64,000 bases of DNA from Amyelois transitella (taxonomy: Eukaryota > Arthropoda > Insecta > Lepidoptera > Pyralidae). Made by a program: the position numbers and the translations under genes. Below the pieces are notes generated by a model. It worked only from the letters and a program-made list of their open reading frames with translations, ran no database searches and was not told the origin of the DNA. Of this stretch, positions 24,401 to 34,500 are shown in pieces; the first letter of the stretch is position 1, and every line of letters begins with the position of its first letter. The DNA lies in NCBI RefSeq assembly GCF_032362555.1, contig NC_083515.1, positions 5,739,001 through 5,803,000 on the forward strand, given 5' to 3'.

Positions 24401-24719
24401 ATTCGCACGCCAGCGTGTATACTCAATTGTCCTTTTTCGACGAAAATCTGAATGATTAACAAACATTGCGTAAAAGTTATTTATACCCTTATGAAGATGT
24501 TATATATTTTGCATTTTGACTGCGTAGAGTAAGACCACTCCATCTCTTCTTGCAAATGTTTAAGGAAGGAGACGTACAATAGCAGTAAACAAATTACTTA
24601 CAGGCCATGGGACAGGAAAGGTCAGTTTCATTTTGAGTAAAATTACTCGTAGTTTGTTCCGTACAACAAATAACTGATTGTATAAAACCTAATATTATGA
24701 ATAAAATACAAGATCTCAT
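18419..24719 (-). CDS. Secreted M14 carboxypeptidase-like pseudoenzyme with long N-terminal extension
   Basis: Eleven exons on the minus strand: 24602-24719, 24112-24447, 23738-23892, 22806-23510, 22562-22730, 22118-22281, 21583-21736, about 20966-21117, 19654-19759, 18886-19001 and 18419-18601. Together they give 2,358 nt or 785 aa. The start is the ATG at 24719, followed by a signal peptide (MRSCILFIILGFIQSVIC). Residues ~40-410 are Pro/Thr- then Asp/Ser/Lys-rich and probably disordered. The M14 fold runs from ~410 to ~745: IIPVFNPDGYDY, CYGVNLDRNFEYQW, GGLYAGTRQLSEPETQAL, LYAGGIEDWIDGHLGV. By bovine CPA numbering, zinc ligands H69, E72 and H196 are Q, D and A. N144 is D, Y248 is D and E270 is M; R71 and R145 remain. 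I infer a catalytically dead extracellular protein. The exon 8 donor is the least certain border. Confidence 0.85.
19884..20052 (+). repeat. Family B SINE-like repeat, partial
   Basis: Lies in an intron of the minus-strand M14-like gene. CATGATCCAATATGAGTTAGG, GGTCAGCCAGGAGTCGCTTC and GGGGAGGTTGTAACCAGG match the other family B copies. Confidence 0.7.
20425..20790 (+). repeat. Family B SINE with tRNA-like head
   Basis: The head contains GGTCCTAGTCAC... and CAAGTTCGAATCCTACCTCGG, which resemble pol III A and B boxes. The standard family B body follows (ACCGATGCTCTTACCATGAG, GGTCAGATGGGATGAGAG, GAGGATGTATCCGAGAC). This copy is the best evidence that family B is a tRNA-derived SINE. Confidence 0.65.
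21903..22083 (+). repeat. Family A repeat, partial
   Basis: In an intron between 21737 and 22117. It shows TACATACATACTTAAATTTAG, GTGGGGCAGACAGAGCCACC and CTCAGTCGCCTTTAACGACA, with an internal deletion. Confidence 0.7.
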
Positions 24720-25168
24720 AGTAACAAAAGTTTCTTCATATTACGACATGACATTTTCATGATGAATGTCATCAAAATTTGTAGATGTAGACACAGACTT
24801 TATAGCCAGTACTTTTTGTTTAAGCATGAGGTTTAAGTATATTTATTTTCATTCCTACCTAATTGAAAAACTCAATCAAGCGACTAGACATTCCAAAGAA
24901 TAAATCATAGTAAATACCCAAGCGTCGTAGCTCCATAATGAAGTCGTAGACAAGTTCAACAGGCGATAGAAAATTTTCGTAGCACAGGTTCATAGCAAAC
25001 ATTATCGTAGGAGGACCGATGACGTAGATTTCGTAGCCTATCTGGCTACCGTAGCCCTGACCATTGAAAATGTACAACTATATCGTCTTGATTGACTATA
25101 ATTCGGTTAAAGCGAAATAATTTATGTAGCTCTTCTTTTTCCTCTGTGCATAAATTTATAAACTTATT
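24720..25168. promoter_or_regulatory. Upstream region of the minus-strand M14-like gene
   Basis: Sequence between the start codon at 24719 and the LTR element. It should contain the promoter of the minus-strand gene. I cannot point to a convincing TATA or initiator, and no other coding sequence is seen. Confidence 0.3.
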
Positions 25169-25423
25169 TGTGGCGACATCTCTACGCCACTCGTCACAAC
25201 ATCAAATCAAACAACTACTGTCAATCATCGCGAAGAAATTGACGCGCTCGACCAATAGCAGCGAAGAATCTAAGACGCGATTTCAAAGATTTCACGGATT
25301 GGAGCTATATATACAACCTCCGACACGACATCGTCGGAGCCGCGGTTCCCCAGGCATAACACCTAGCCTGGCGGAAGATCTTCCCTTTGGTGGCGGTCGA
25401 GCCGAACCATCGCTCCCGCTACA
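25169..25423 (+). repeat. 5' LTR (255 bp)
   Basis: Starts TGTGGCGACATCTCTACGCC and ends CGCTCCCGCTACA. It contains GGAGCTATATATACAACC, a TATA-like promoter element at about 25309-25320. Confidence 0.88.
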
Positions 25424-25424
25424 T

Positions 25425-25442
25425 TGGTGACCCCGACGTGAT
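25425..25442 (+). other. Putative tRNA primer-binding site
   Basis: TGGTGACCCCGACGTGAT lies one base downstream of the 5' LTR. The opening TGG matches the universal tRNA 3' CCA. I cannot name the primer tRNA with confidence. Confidence 0.65.
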
Positions 25443-25898
25443 TGGAAGCAACCTTCTCCATCATCATCAACTCCAATCCTCAGCATCACTCCTCACTCTG
25501 CAAGCAGTCTCACAGCAAGCCAGCAACTGGGTATCGCAGCAGGTCCAACGCAGCCGACTCACCGAGCTTCCTGGTCCTGTCTCCACCCGCACTTCACTCT
25601 CATCGACTTCAGCGACCGCACATCTACCGCAGCCCACGCCTGGATCTCTTCGACGGCCGCTCTTCTCTCCAGCGTGGCAGCTCTGCACGATATCTACCGG
25701 CGCAACAAGTCGACTTCACTCTCTACTGTCTCGACTCACCGCAGACTACGAGCAACGCAACGGCTCACTCCTGACTCACTAGGACTTCGAGCAACTTCCG
25801 ACTCACTGGAAGACAACTGGCACTTGCAAGCTACTGAAGCACAGATTGCACAGCAAAGATCTCAAGACTTCAGACCTTCCGGTCTTGGGGGGGAGTAC

Positions 25899-26153
25899 TG
25901 TGGCGACATCTCTACGCCACTCGTCACAACATCAAATCAAACAACTACTGTCAATCATCGCGAAGAAATTGACGCGCTCGACCAATAGCAGCGAAGAATC
26001 TAAGACGCGATTTCAAAGATTTCACGGATTGGAGCTATATATACAACCTCCGACACGACATCGTCGGAGCCGCGGTTCCCCAGGCATAACACCTAGCCTG
26101 GCGGAAGATCTTCCCTTTGGTGGCGGTCGAGCCGAACCATCGCTCCCGCTACA
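25899..26153 (+). repeat. 3' LTR (255 bp)
   Basis: Base for base the same as the 5' LTR in my reading, preceded by the purine tract at 25887-25895 and followed by the TATT target duplication. Confidence 0.88.
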
Positions 26154-26473
26154 TATTAATAAAGAAATATTAGATATATGGATAGAATAGATATAAAATT
26201 ATAACAATAAATTTATCCTAAGCTTATATTAAAGTAATGTACAAAAGATGGCCTTATCGCAATATCTTTATATTCCGATTTCTTTGATTATATGATTGAG
26301 CCTTTTTGCAGCAGGCGTTGGCTGCAAGCTCTGTTGATTTTATCTGTGAATACCAAAGGTGAATACCTTATTCTTTTGATTGCAATCTGTCTCTGTGAAA
26401 AACGTCACTGCTTTATTTAGAAATAGGTATTTGTTTTAATTTTCTAATCAATAATTTTACGATGTTGTTACAA
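26154..26473. promoter_or_regulatory. Upstream region of the plus-strand M14-like gene
   Basis: 320 bp between the LTR element and the ATG at 26474. It must hold the core promoter or 5' UTR of the plus-strand gene unless transcription starts further up or in the LTR. No motif is convincing. Confidence 0.3.
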
Positions 26474-29400
26474 ATGAAAGTTTATTTAATATCTATCTTG
26501 TACTTATTCGGTGGTTTATTTTTTGTTTTATTTCCACCTCGGAATTTTGCTCAGTGAGTATTTTAATATTTAAATCAAATACCTTACCGAATAATACACC
26601 TTTTTTGTATAAAATTATTTTTGTTAGTACTAAATTAATGCTAAGATCGTGTATATGTTTATTTATTTGGTCTAATGCTACATAGAACACAACAATTCTA
26701 CATTTCGTTAATCAATTTGGTTCGTAAACTTACGCTAAATGTTACAAGTAAATAGTAGATAATCCTTTGATGTAACACCAAGTAAACAACAATGGATTCC
26801 ACGCTGCCCACGAATCTATTACCTAAACTATTTTTCTTTTTAGATCTGGATCCAAGAACAGAGTGATGAGATCTTCAAGTGTTGACCTGAAGTATCATCA
26901 CTATTTGAACCACAAACAGTTATTGGCCGCGTGTTCGCGTTTAGCCGAGCCTAACCCAGACTTGGTGAAGATGGTGCCTTTACCCCCTTGCACAGTCAAC
27001 AATCGGACTTTGTTTTCTTTAGAACTGCGGAGTGACAAGGAGAGCAAAAAACCTGGAATATTCATAATTGGAGGTACCAAAAACTATGAGTGGGATACAA
27101 CATTGAAGAAATCTAATATTTTAAATTTATAGCATGCAAACATACGAGTTATACTCGTAAAGAACACTGAAAGGCTGGATGGCTTAGTGATAGAATTGAA
27201 ATTCAGATAGCAATATGGGTACCCTCATTTCTATCAATTTCACTTCGTTCTACCTCAAAAACCTAGTTTCCGGATACTTAACTAGGCTTATTTATGTTGT
27301 TTTGTCCTCAATTTTGTTTTTACGAGACATGCGAACATATTTTTATTATTAATTTCAGCATTCGCTCCCTAATTCCTAGAAAAATATATTCGAGATATTC
27401 ATTACAAAAAAATTATAAGCTAAGGAAAAGATTTATAATTTTTACCATCTGTTACCATTAACAGATGGTATGGTGTTGACATAATTTATAATTTTTAAAA
27501 AAGAAAGATTTATAATTTTTTAAAAATTATAATTTTTAAAGGAGAAAAGATTTATAATTTTTACCATCTGTTACCATTAACAGATGGTATGGTGTTGACA
27601 TAATTTGTACAGTGTGTACATATTTTATTTTATCTTTATTTAATTGAAGAAATATTCGTATTGATATAATTAGTTCTATATTCATTCATGTTTTTTTATG
27701 TAATGTGCATTCGTCCACGATGTAGTTTTAAGAAAAATTGACGTCCGATGAAAATGCTGCAGTGTAGTTTGTTCCGCCGCTTCTTCTACACATGCGCTTT
27801 GGAAGCGGTAGTAGTTATAATTAGATTTAAGTGATGTGACGTCAATAAATGATACCTTGTATCTATTTTTGAAAATAAATATATTCTATTCCATTCGATA
27901 CATAATGTAATTGCTGCCTGTACCTATGAATGATACCGTACTTTTTCAGCTATCAATGCCATGGCATGGGGAGCAGCCAACGCAATTATTGAGCTGGCAG
28001 ACAAATTACTTTATGATGCCAATTATCAAACTCCGTTTTTTAATGATTATGACTGGTACGTTATCTATAGATAATCTTAGTTATAGGTCAGAAACTCCGT
28101 CATTCTATCGACAAGATACGACACCAACGATAAAGGTAGCTTATTATATTGCTTAATTGTTTATCAAATGAATGGCAAGGCCAGTTTACACTGCACATCC
28201 TGGTGTCAGAGCGGATCCTTGGGTTTTCCCGAATTGTTCGGCACTTAAGTATAGTATCACTCTATCTCTTTCTTATCGTAGAAGTCATTGAAATCCAAAC
28301 CGGTCGTGTCAGTTATCAGATGTCAGACGGGAGTTGTATGTTCTCAAAAGCTACTTAGTTAAAAGTTAGTACCTAATTCCGTAGTAAGGTAGAACTGTAG
28401 TAATATGTATAACTTTCCTTTAGAGAACTAAATAAAGGGAAAGTTATACATATTGCTTTTCCTATATTACTTCTGACCTGAGTAGGCACTCAGTATTCAA
28501 ATTATGTTAAATTTTTTTTACATAGATAGATCATGCAGTTAGGAGACACTAAGGAATTCTTCTTAATTTCTGTGAGAGCTTTATGTACTTGTTGTACAGG
28601 TATTTGGTGCCTATGGGCAATCCGGACGGAGTGGAGTTTACACAACAGATGCAATCGAAGCCACCATTGGATGTTGATGAATGGTCTAGAAATCTTACGG
28701 CGAGAGAGACCACTCGCCCATCTCGTTGGTATAAAAATACAGACCAAGGAGAGCAGGCGGCGCAAACCAGTTGCTACGGAACCAACATCAATCGGAATTT
28801 TGTTTATCACTGGCAAGGTTTGTTGGTTTGTAAACGTAGCCGCACCACTGCTCCTATGGGAATATCCAGAAAGAAATCGCTTTTGAACTCTTTGAATATA
28901 ATCATTATAGTACAATACATACGTACAATAGTATACCTACATACAATAAAGTAAGTACATGGTATACAATTATACATGGTGTCTGTAAATCATGAACACG
29001 CTTAACTTTATAAAATATAAAACCAACAAAATACTTACCAGTTTTAAATACCTAGTCTTATTCGTAGGTACTCCTCATTATTGCGAGTGCTAACCGATGC
29101 TCTTACGTCAAGGAAATACATTGTGGGAAAACCTGCACATTCAGACAACTGAATGTGTAACCATGATCCAATATGAGTTAGGTTCCCCCGCAGAGGTTGC
29201 AAAGGTCATATGGGAGTCGTTTCGTGTAAAAACCTAACTCACCCAACCCAGGATCTAAGTTCAAAGGTGAACCCCGGATTTCACTCCAGAGTGATGAGGA
29301 TGTAACCGGGTCTAACTCCAGGAGGAAGATTCTTACTCTTCATCAAACCTTTAAACCTGTATAATTTACTTACAGACGATGTGCATAAAACGCCTGATAC

Positions 29401-31436
29401 GTGCTCACAATTTTACCCAGGCGCACAACCCTTCTCCAGCAACGAAGCACAGGCTATCCAGAAATATATCGACCGCCTCGGTGATAACATTAATTTGGCA
29501 ATACATTTACATGCCAGCTTTGTTACTAAGAAGGTAAATAACCTATGGTGTTGCCAGTGATGGAAATTATCTTTGAAAAATAGGTGCATACTTGTCTAAC
29601 TACTTAATTTTACTTAAGAAAATTATTTAGATGTAGTAATTTTCTTTTTAAAATTAGTCATTAACTTTTTCATCAAATTTATGGTTTAAGTATATTCAAG
29701 TTCACTAACAAACTAACAACCAAACATATTACATATTTTCTTATGAGCAGGAGTACATCCTATATCCGTGGCGTTACTCCCACCGGCTTCCTAGCAACCA
29801 CCGCACGTTGCAAGACGTCGGCGAGTACGCGGCGAGGCTATCACGGTTGCCTGATGGACGGCTGTATGAGGTAAAGCGTAATTTATTTTAAATACATACT
29901 TCCATGCTGGTCTGGTAGCGAAAAATAAAGATAGTGTGTTCCAACTGCTTCTCTTCTCATGCAAATTGTGTAAGTCAATCAAGGGAAAGACTAACAAACT
30001 GTCACTATCCATTAGGGCATACAGCTGAACGTGGCGTTTCAGTCTTCGTGACCACTGGCTCTGTAGTCAACTATGGAGAAGCTCTTAGGGATCCAACGTG
30101 ACATGTATGTACGTACATTCTTAGATGCTTTTGCACTAAGGGACCGTTGTCGATGATCGAACAAAGTCAAATCTTACCACGTACCAAACTATTCGTAGAT
30201 ATGTATTGAGTTTAACCGCTAACCTAGTTTCTTATAGCGAGGGCAAATATCATGAGGAAACATGCGTATTCATGCCACTGACTTAGGTTCGGGGTAAATG
30301 TTGAGCAGGTCAGACGAGAGTCCACAACCCTGGTTGTTGTCACATGCGGACCCCGAGCTCCTCTGCATAGGTAACGACGGGACCGGGAATAACGTCAGAA
30401 GGATGATGACTTTTAATCTTACGATGGTTTCAGTGACGTATTTGAACAGCGACATCTAGACTAACACGCTTTTCATTACCTATACCTACTAGACTTTATC
30501 GCGTTTCATATTCACAGTTAGACACGGACACAAAACGCTTACGTGATGCTAAAACAGTTTTCATAGCTGTTTTCTGTTTAACGTTTTGAATAAGTTCAAT
30601 ACGTAAACCTAGGCATAAAGTATTAATAAGTTTTTGTTTAGGTGCACCAAGGCAGTAATGATGAGCTAGTGGCTGGATCCTTAACTGATTATGTGAGTGG
30701 CGTGGTCGGTGTCGACTTGGCGTTTCTGGTCAAGCCCTATCATGATCTGTATCCCAATACAACGAACTACAATGCACTTGGTAAGAATCAAAAAATAAGT
30801 ATAAACTCTTGTTAAGTGTAGGCAATCCACACTTCCATACTACATAGTAGAAAATAAATATTATTTTTTTTTGTGACGGGTAAACTAAACAATAAGTAAT
30901 TTTGATATTTGGCACAAGGTAAACAAAAAATGGGACTTTGGAGAGTAAAATATTCCGTATTTCTAGTGGGAACTAGAAGACTTTCACTAGTTACATTGAG
31001 AGACAACTGAGACAATGTTGTTAGTATCACTACCATGGGACAACCTGCGACAAAATCATCTCACTAGTCCCACTGGGACTAGTGGGATCGAACGATGTTT
31101 TTTCCTGAAAATGGGAGCAAAGCCTTGCCTAAAAGCTGGTTATAAATTAATCTTAACTGTAATAGATTCTAGTTCATATCAGAGTTCTGCAAGGACATTG
31201 GTAACAACATCGGTAAGCCAGTCGAAGATACTATTATATTGTTTGTGGTCTACAAACAACAATAGTTTTTATGCTGTTTTGTATTATCTTTTTTTTTTTT
31301 TAATTTTGGGTGTTCTTGGCTTGCAGATATGTACGTGAATAAAGCTATTACTGCAATACTCGGCTTGGTGCGAGGTTGGCGCAGCAGCACCAAACAAAAC
31401 ACTCTCTCTTTCTTTGGCAGGGACGTCGAATTCTAA
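26474..31436 (+). CDS. Secreted M14 carboxypeptidase-like pseudoenzyme
   Basis: Eight exons: 26474-26553, 26844-27073, 27950-28055, 28600-28817, 29376-29533, 29751-29870, 30642-30780 and 31327-31436. They give 1,161 nt or 386 aa. The first exon encodes a signal peptide (MKVYLISILYLFGGLFFVLF), and the typical 75-90-residue inhibitory propeptide is absent. M14 landmarks follow in order: LVPMGNPDGVEF, GTNINRNFVYHW, FYPGAQPFSSNEAQAI, LHASF, EYILYPWRY and LAFLVKPYHDLYP. By bovine CPA numbering, the HxxE zinc motif reads NAMA (H69 to N, E72 to A, R71 to M). R127 is Y, Y248 is S and catalytic E270 is K. N144 and R145 are kept, and a histidine remains near position 196. It is probably a secreted inactive paralogue. 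The divergent neighbour shares the phase-1 intron just before the zinc motif. Confidence 0.87.
27425..27606 (+). repeat. Tandemly duplicated hairpin
   Basis: In intron 2 of the plus-strand M14-like gene. Two ~63-bp copies start 119 bp apart. Each contains TACCATCTGTTA, a CCAT loop and TAACAGATGGTA, a perfect 12-bp stem (27443-27470 and 27562-27589). Confidence 0.8.
27764..27890 (+). mobile_element. Family E LINE-like 3' tail, partial
   Basis: Intronic. GCCGCTTCTTCTACACATGC, GGAAGCGGTAGTAG and GTGACGTCAATAAATGATACC match the copy at 12130-12418. Confidence 0.55.
28402..28454. repeat. 17-bp perfect inverted repeat
   Basis: AATATGTATAACTTTCC at 28402-28418 pairs with GGAAAGTTATACATATT at 28438-28454. 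It is intronic, 146 bp before exon 4 of the plus-strand M14-like gene. Confidence 0.7.
29090..29325 (+). repeat. Family B SINE-like repeat
   Basis: Intronic copy ending about 50 bp before the exon at 29376. AACCGATGCTCTTACG, GGGAAAACCTGCACATTCAG, GAGTCGTTTCGTGTAAAAAC and GATGAGGATGTAACCGGG are all present. Confidence 0.75.
29985..30405. repeat. Family A (inverted) and family B fragments
   Basis: Within one intron, 29985-30070 carries the complement of the family A core (CAGCTGAACGTGGCGTTTCA). Then 30205-30405 carries a strongly diverged plus-strand family B copy (CATGAGGAAACATGCGTATT, GGTCAGACGAGAGTCC). Confidence 0.55.
31062..31084. repeat. 23-bp near-perfect palindrome
   Basis: CACTAGTCCCA, a central C, then TGGGACTAGTG. 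It lies in the last intron of the plus-strand M14-like gene. Confidence 0.7.
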
Positions 31437-31550
31437 AAAAAACCTTTAATTTCAACAATTTATATTTACGCTTGATTCTAAAAATAAATAACATAGATAT
31501 TTATATAAAAGGTCAATGTACACTATTTACAAAATACATAATGTCTATTA

Positions 31551-34500
31551 TCAACTTTTCGTGTTTAGGATGGAGACGTCAATGTCCCAATTGTTTGCTA
31601 ATAAACTAAGTGAATTTAATAGAGTCTGTTGTTTCATGCTGTTTTCAGTGAGATCCGTGACGTGCATTAGACTGAGGTCTAATGAGACTTGATGTAAATG
31701 TTGCAATCTTCTGTAAAGCGCATCTTTGAGCTCTCTGTGCTCGCTTCGACGCCAATATTTAAGATTACTACCGATAATTGTAGTACAGTGCTCCTTGATG
31801 TCCTTCAAACAAGTCTTTTTCTCAACAATACCCTGAAAATAATGTTAATCGTATTTTAACTGAGTGATATTCAATAACAGTTGTTGCAGTTCCAACACCA
31901 CCTTTTGTGCCTCAGTCATTGCTCAAGCACATACTCGTATTCCTATAAAATCAGTAGCGGTTAATGGATGGTTGCGTCACAAAAATTTTCAAGAGAGTAA
32001 TATTGGTATGGATTTATTACTTTTAAAAAAATCTGATGATTTGATTTTTTCTCCCAGTGACGTTGTAACACATACCAAAGATCATCTTTATTGTTATATG
32101 TCATTATAGTTATTTGTTTGCCTCTTTTATGAAAAAATACACTTTACGGCACTTATTGGTGCCAACAAGGTTTCTACTTTTTTAAATAAATATTGAAATA
32201 GTAAACGAGATATTCAGCTTTATTACTAGCTCATAACGTTTACCCGAAACAGTCTCCCGTGACAAGGAGTCGTGAGGAAAATTTAACTTTATGACTAAAA
32301 ACCACAAGGTTTATTTTCCGGGACTTCTTTCCAGACAGTGCGAGCGGTAAAACTAAAAATAAGACTTTAGTTAAGAACCATTGACAAGATCTATACAAGA
32401 CAATACTAGAAGTACCTTTGCGGATTGGCATATGGCGAGTCGCACGCGCAGATGCGCAGGAACTTGCAACGCTCGCAACGCCAGCGACACCAGCCCGCTC
32501 GCAGACACGCGCTCCTCCACGGGGTACGACCGGGAACGCGCCTCGCGGTCTCTGAACACAAACAGATAAATCAAATACTTTAAAGACAAATATCATACAA
32601 CTTCAGAGCATTTTGAGGTGGAAGGCTAAGCGGCTAATTTTTCTGTCATCTTTGCATGTGAGTGAGCAGGTTTCAGGTGACCACTTCGCTGGCTAAAAAG
32701 TCTACGACATAATATGCCAAATTTACACAGGTTTTAAACACTCAGCTTGGATGTATTTAAAGCTTTCGATCCTATGAAGTTCTCTCTTCTCCCAAGAAAA
32801 AAAGTTCAAAAGCTGGTCGTGGACTGCGAAGGATTTTATAAGCAACATTATAACCAGTAGGCACACAAGTGGCTCACCTTACGGGGAACACGAAGACGGC
32901 GGGCAGCCGGGCGGGCGTGTAGGGCCAGGGCAGGTCGTGCGCGCGCGCGTCCAGCCGCGCCGCCGCCACGCGCAGCGCGCCCGCGCGCAGCAGCCGCGCC
33001 GCCGCCAGCAGCGCGCGCGACACGTGCGCATAGCACGGCCCGCCGCACACGACCACCAACGTTATCTGAATAAATGTCACTGTGTTTGTGTACGGTTACA
33101 CACGAATTGGAATTACTAACGCGTTGTTAAAAAATATTTCTCGGGGTTTTAAAAGTACCAACTAGCAGTTTGTTCATGCTGAGCCGTGTGTGCCGTAGGG
33201 TTGGCATATGCGCTGCCCTGGTATAACTAAAATGCCGTTATCTGCCAAATCCTTGTTTTAAGTAAAAGGTCAAAAACTGCGGTAAAAATTTAAACTGATG
33301 CCATTCATCAATGAGAACGCCTATTTATGGCTTAAAGGTACCAAATAGTCGTATATACAGATCGAAAGAGATTTTTTTTCTTATTTTACTGGAAAAAAAG
33401 GTGTAAATCTTGATGTCAGATAACGGCATTTTAGTTATACCACGGCAGTGCGTTGAAAGTTCCCATAGCTTACCGTGATCGAAAGAACAAAACACAACCG
33501 TCACTACGCGACATTACCATTCTTGTAATAGAATCACCGAGGTAGACATATATACAAGTAGGATATACTATATGTAATCAAAATAACTTTATGACTTACC
33601 ACCCCCGGCGTCTTGATCATTTTCCTGAAGCTTCGAGTAGTCAGATCAACTATATGTATAGTGTCATTTGTGATTTCCATCTGTTCATTTCCATCCGATC
33701 CGTAGTAATGCGTGTGTGACGCGTCCTCTACGTGCGTACGCAGCGATCGCTTCAGTTTCTTGTGAGTGAAGTTGTAGATAAATTCTCGAATCGACTTGGC
33801 ACTATACTCTTCTGAGAGGATATATTGACTCTCGTGCTAAAAGAATGAGGGATAACTCCTTTAAAAATTAGATTGTAAAGTACGTGTCTATTATCTTCTT
33901 TCGCATTATTTAAGCGATGTGAATGTTATGTGTGAAAAAGTAATCTTACCTTACTGTCTAAAATGACGACAGTAGTTTTGTCTTTCTTGTTTGCGACGTC
34001 TATACCAAGAAATTCGGCAAAATGATGGTTGGTCACACTATCCACAGCGAGCATATGTAAACTGAAGTTTTTTTCACACGACAACCCATTTATATCTGTT
34101 ACGTTTAGTTCCGAATTTGGAACTTTTGAGGGCACCACAGGCGGACCCAACTCATACGCAAACCTTGTTAGCTTGCAGAAATGATTAACATTTTCTTCTA
34201 ATAGATTTTCGGCTGCCAGATGGTCGCCTTCAAACGGTAGCATTGTTGTTTCTATTCTGTAGAAATAAGATTTGTTTGATTAGAATAATTAATGCCGTAT
34301 GGTTTTCGTCACTTGGAATAGGACCACTGCATATCTTACCCATGGATGTCTTATAAGGCGACTAAGGGATAGGCAAATAAACTTGGGATTCGTTTTTTTA
34401 GATGATGGGCTTGTAACCTGAGACTGTTGTCTCTGTCTACCCCGTAAGGGATAAAGACGTGATTATATGTAGATGTATAAGTATAGGTAAACAAATAGGC

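Larger units (their letters stand above)
25169..26153 (+). mobile_element. Non-autonomous LTR retrotransposon (TRIM-like)
   Basis: A 985-bp element with two 255-bp LTRs that I read as identical (25169-25423 and 25899-26153), each TGTGGCGAC...GCTACA. The flanks share TATT (25165-25168 and 26154-26157), a likely 4-bp target duplication. One base after the 5' LTR comes TGGTGACCCCGACGTGAT, which fits a primer-binding site because its complement ends in CCA. A purine tract, GGGGGGGAG, lies at 25887-25895 just before the 3' LTR. The 475-bp interior has open frames but no gag, protease, reverse transcriptase or integrase motif, so mobility would depend on proteins from another element. Identical LTRs mean the insertion is recent. 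Confidence 0.88.

Noticed and set aside
25387-25782. 131- and 110-codon frames inside the LTR element as gag genes
   Set aside because: Ser/Thr/Gln-rich low-complexity reading with overlapping frames of similar length on both strands. No capsid, zinc-knuckle or protease motif.
26863-27132. 89-codon frame continuing past 27073 with GTKNYEWD, which looked like a partly kept zinc motif
   Set aside because: The GT at 27074 is the splice donor. The real continuation at 27950 gives GGAINAMAW in the correct phase, so TKNYEW is intronic.
31864-32109. 81-codon plus-strand frame in a TXNDC11 intron as a nested gene
   Set aside because: No recognisable motif, no splice partners, and it lies antisense within an intron.
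32848-33119. Ala/Arg-rich frames on both strands around 32.9-33.1 kb
   Set aside because: Shadows of the GC-rich TXNDC11 exon. Only the frame ending ...LPAVFVFPVR joins neighbouring exons in phase.
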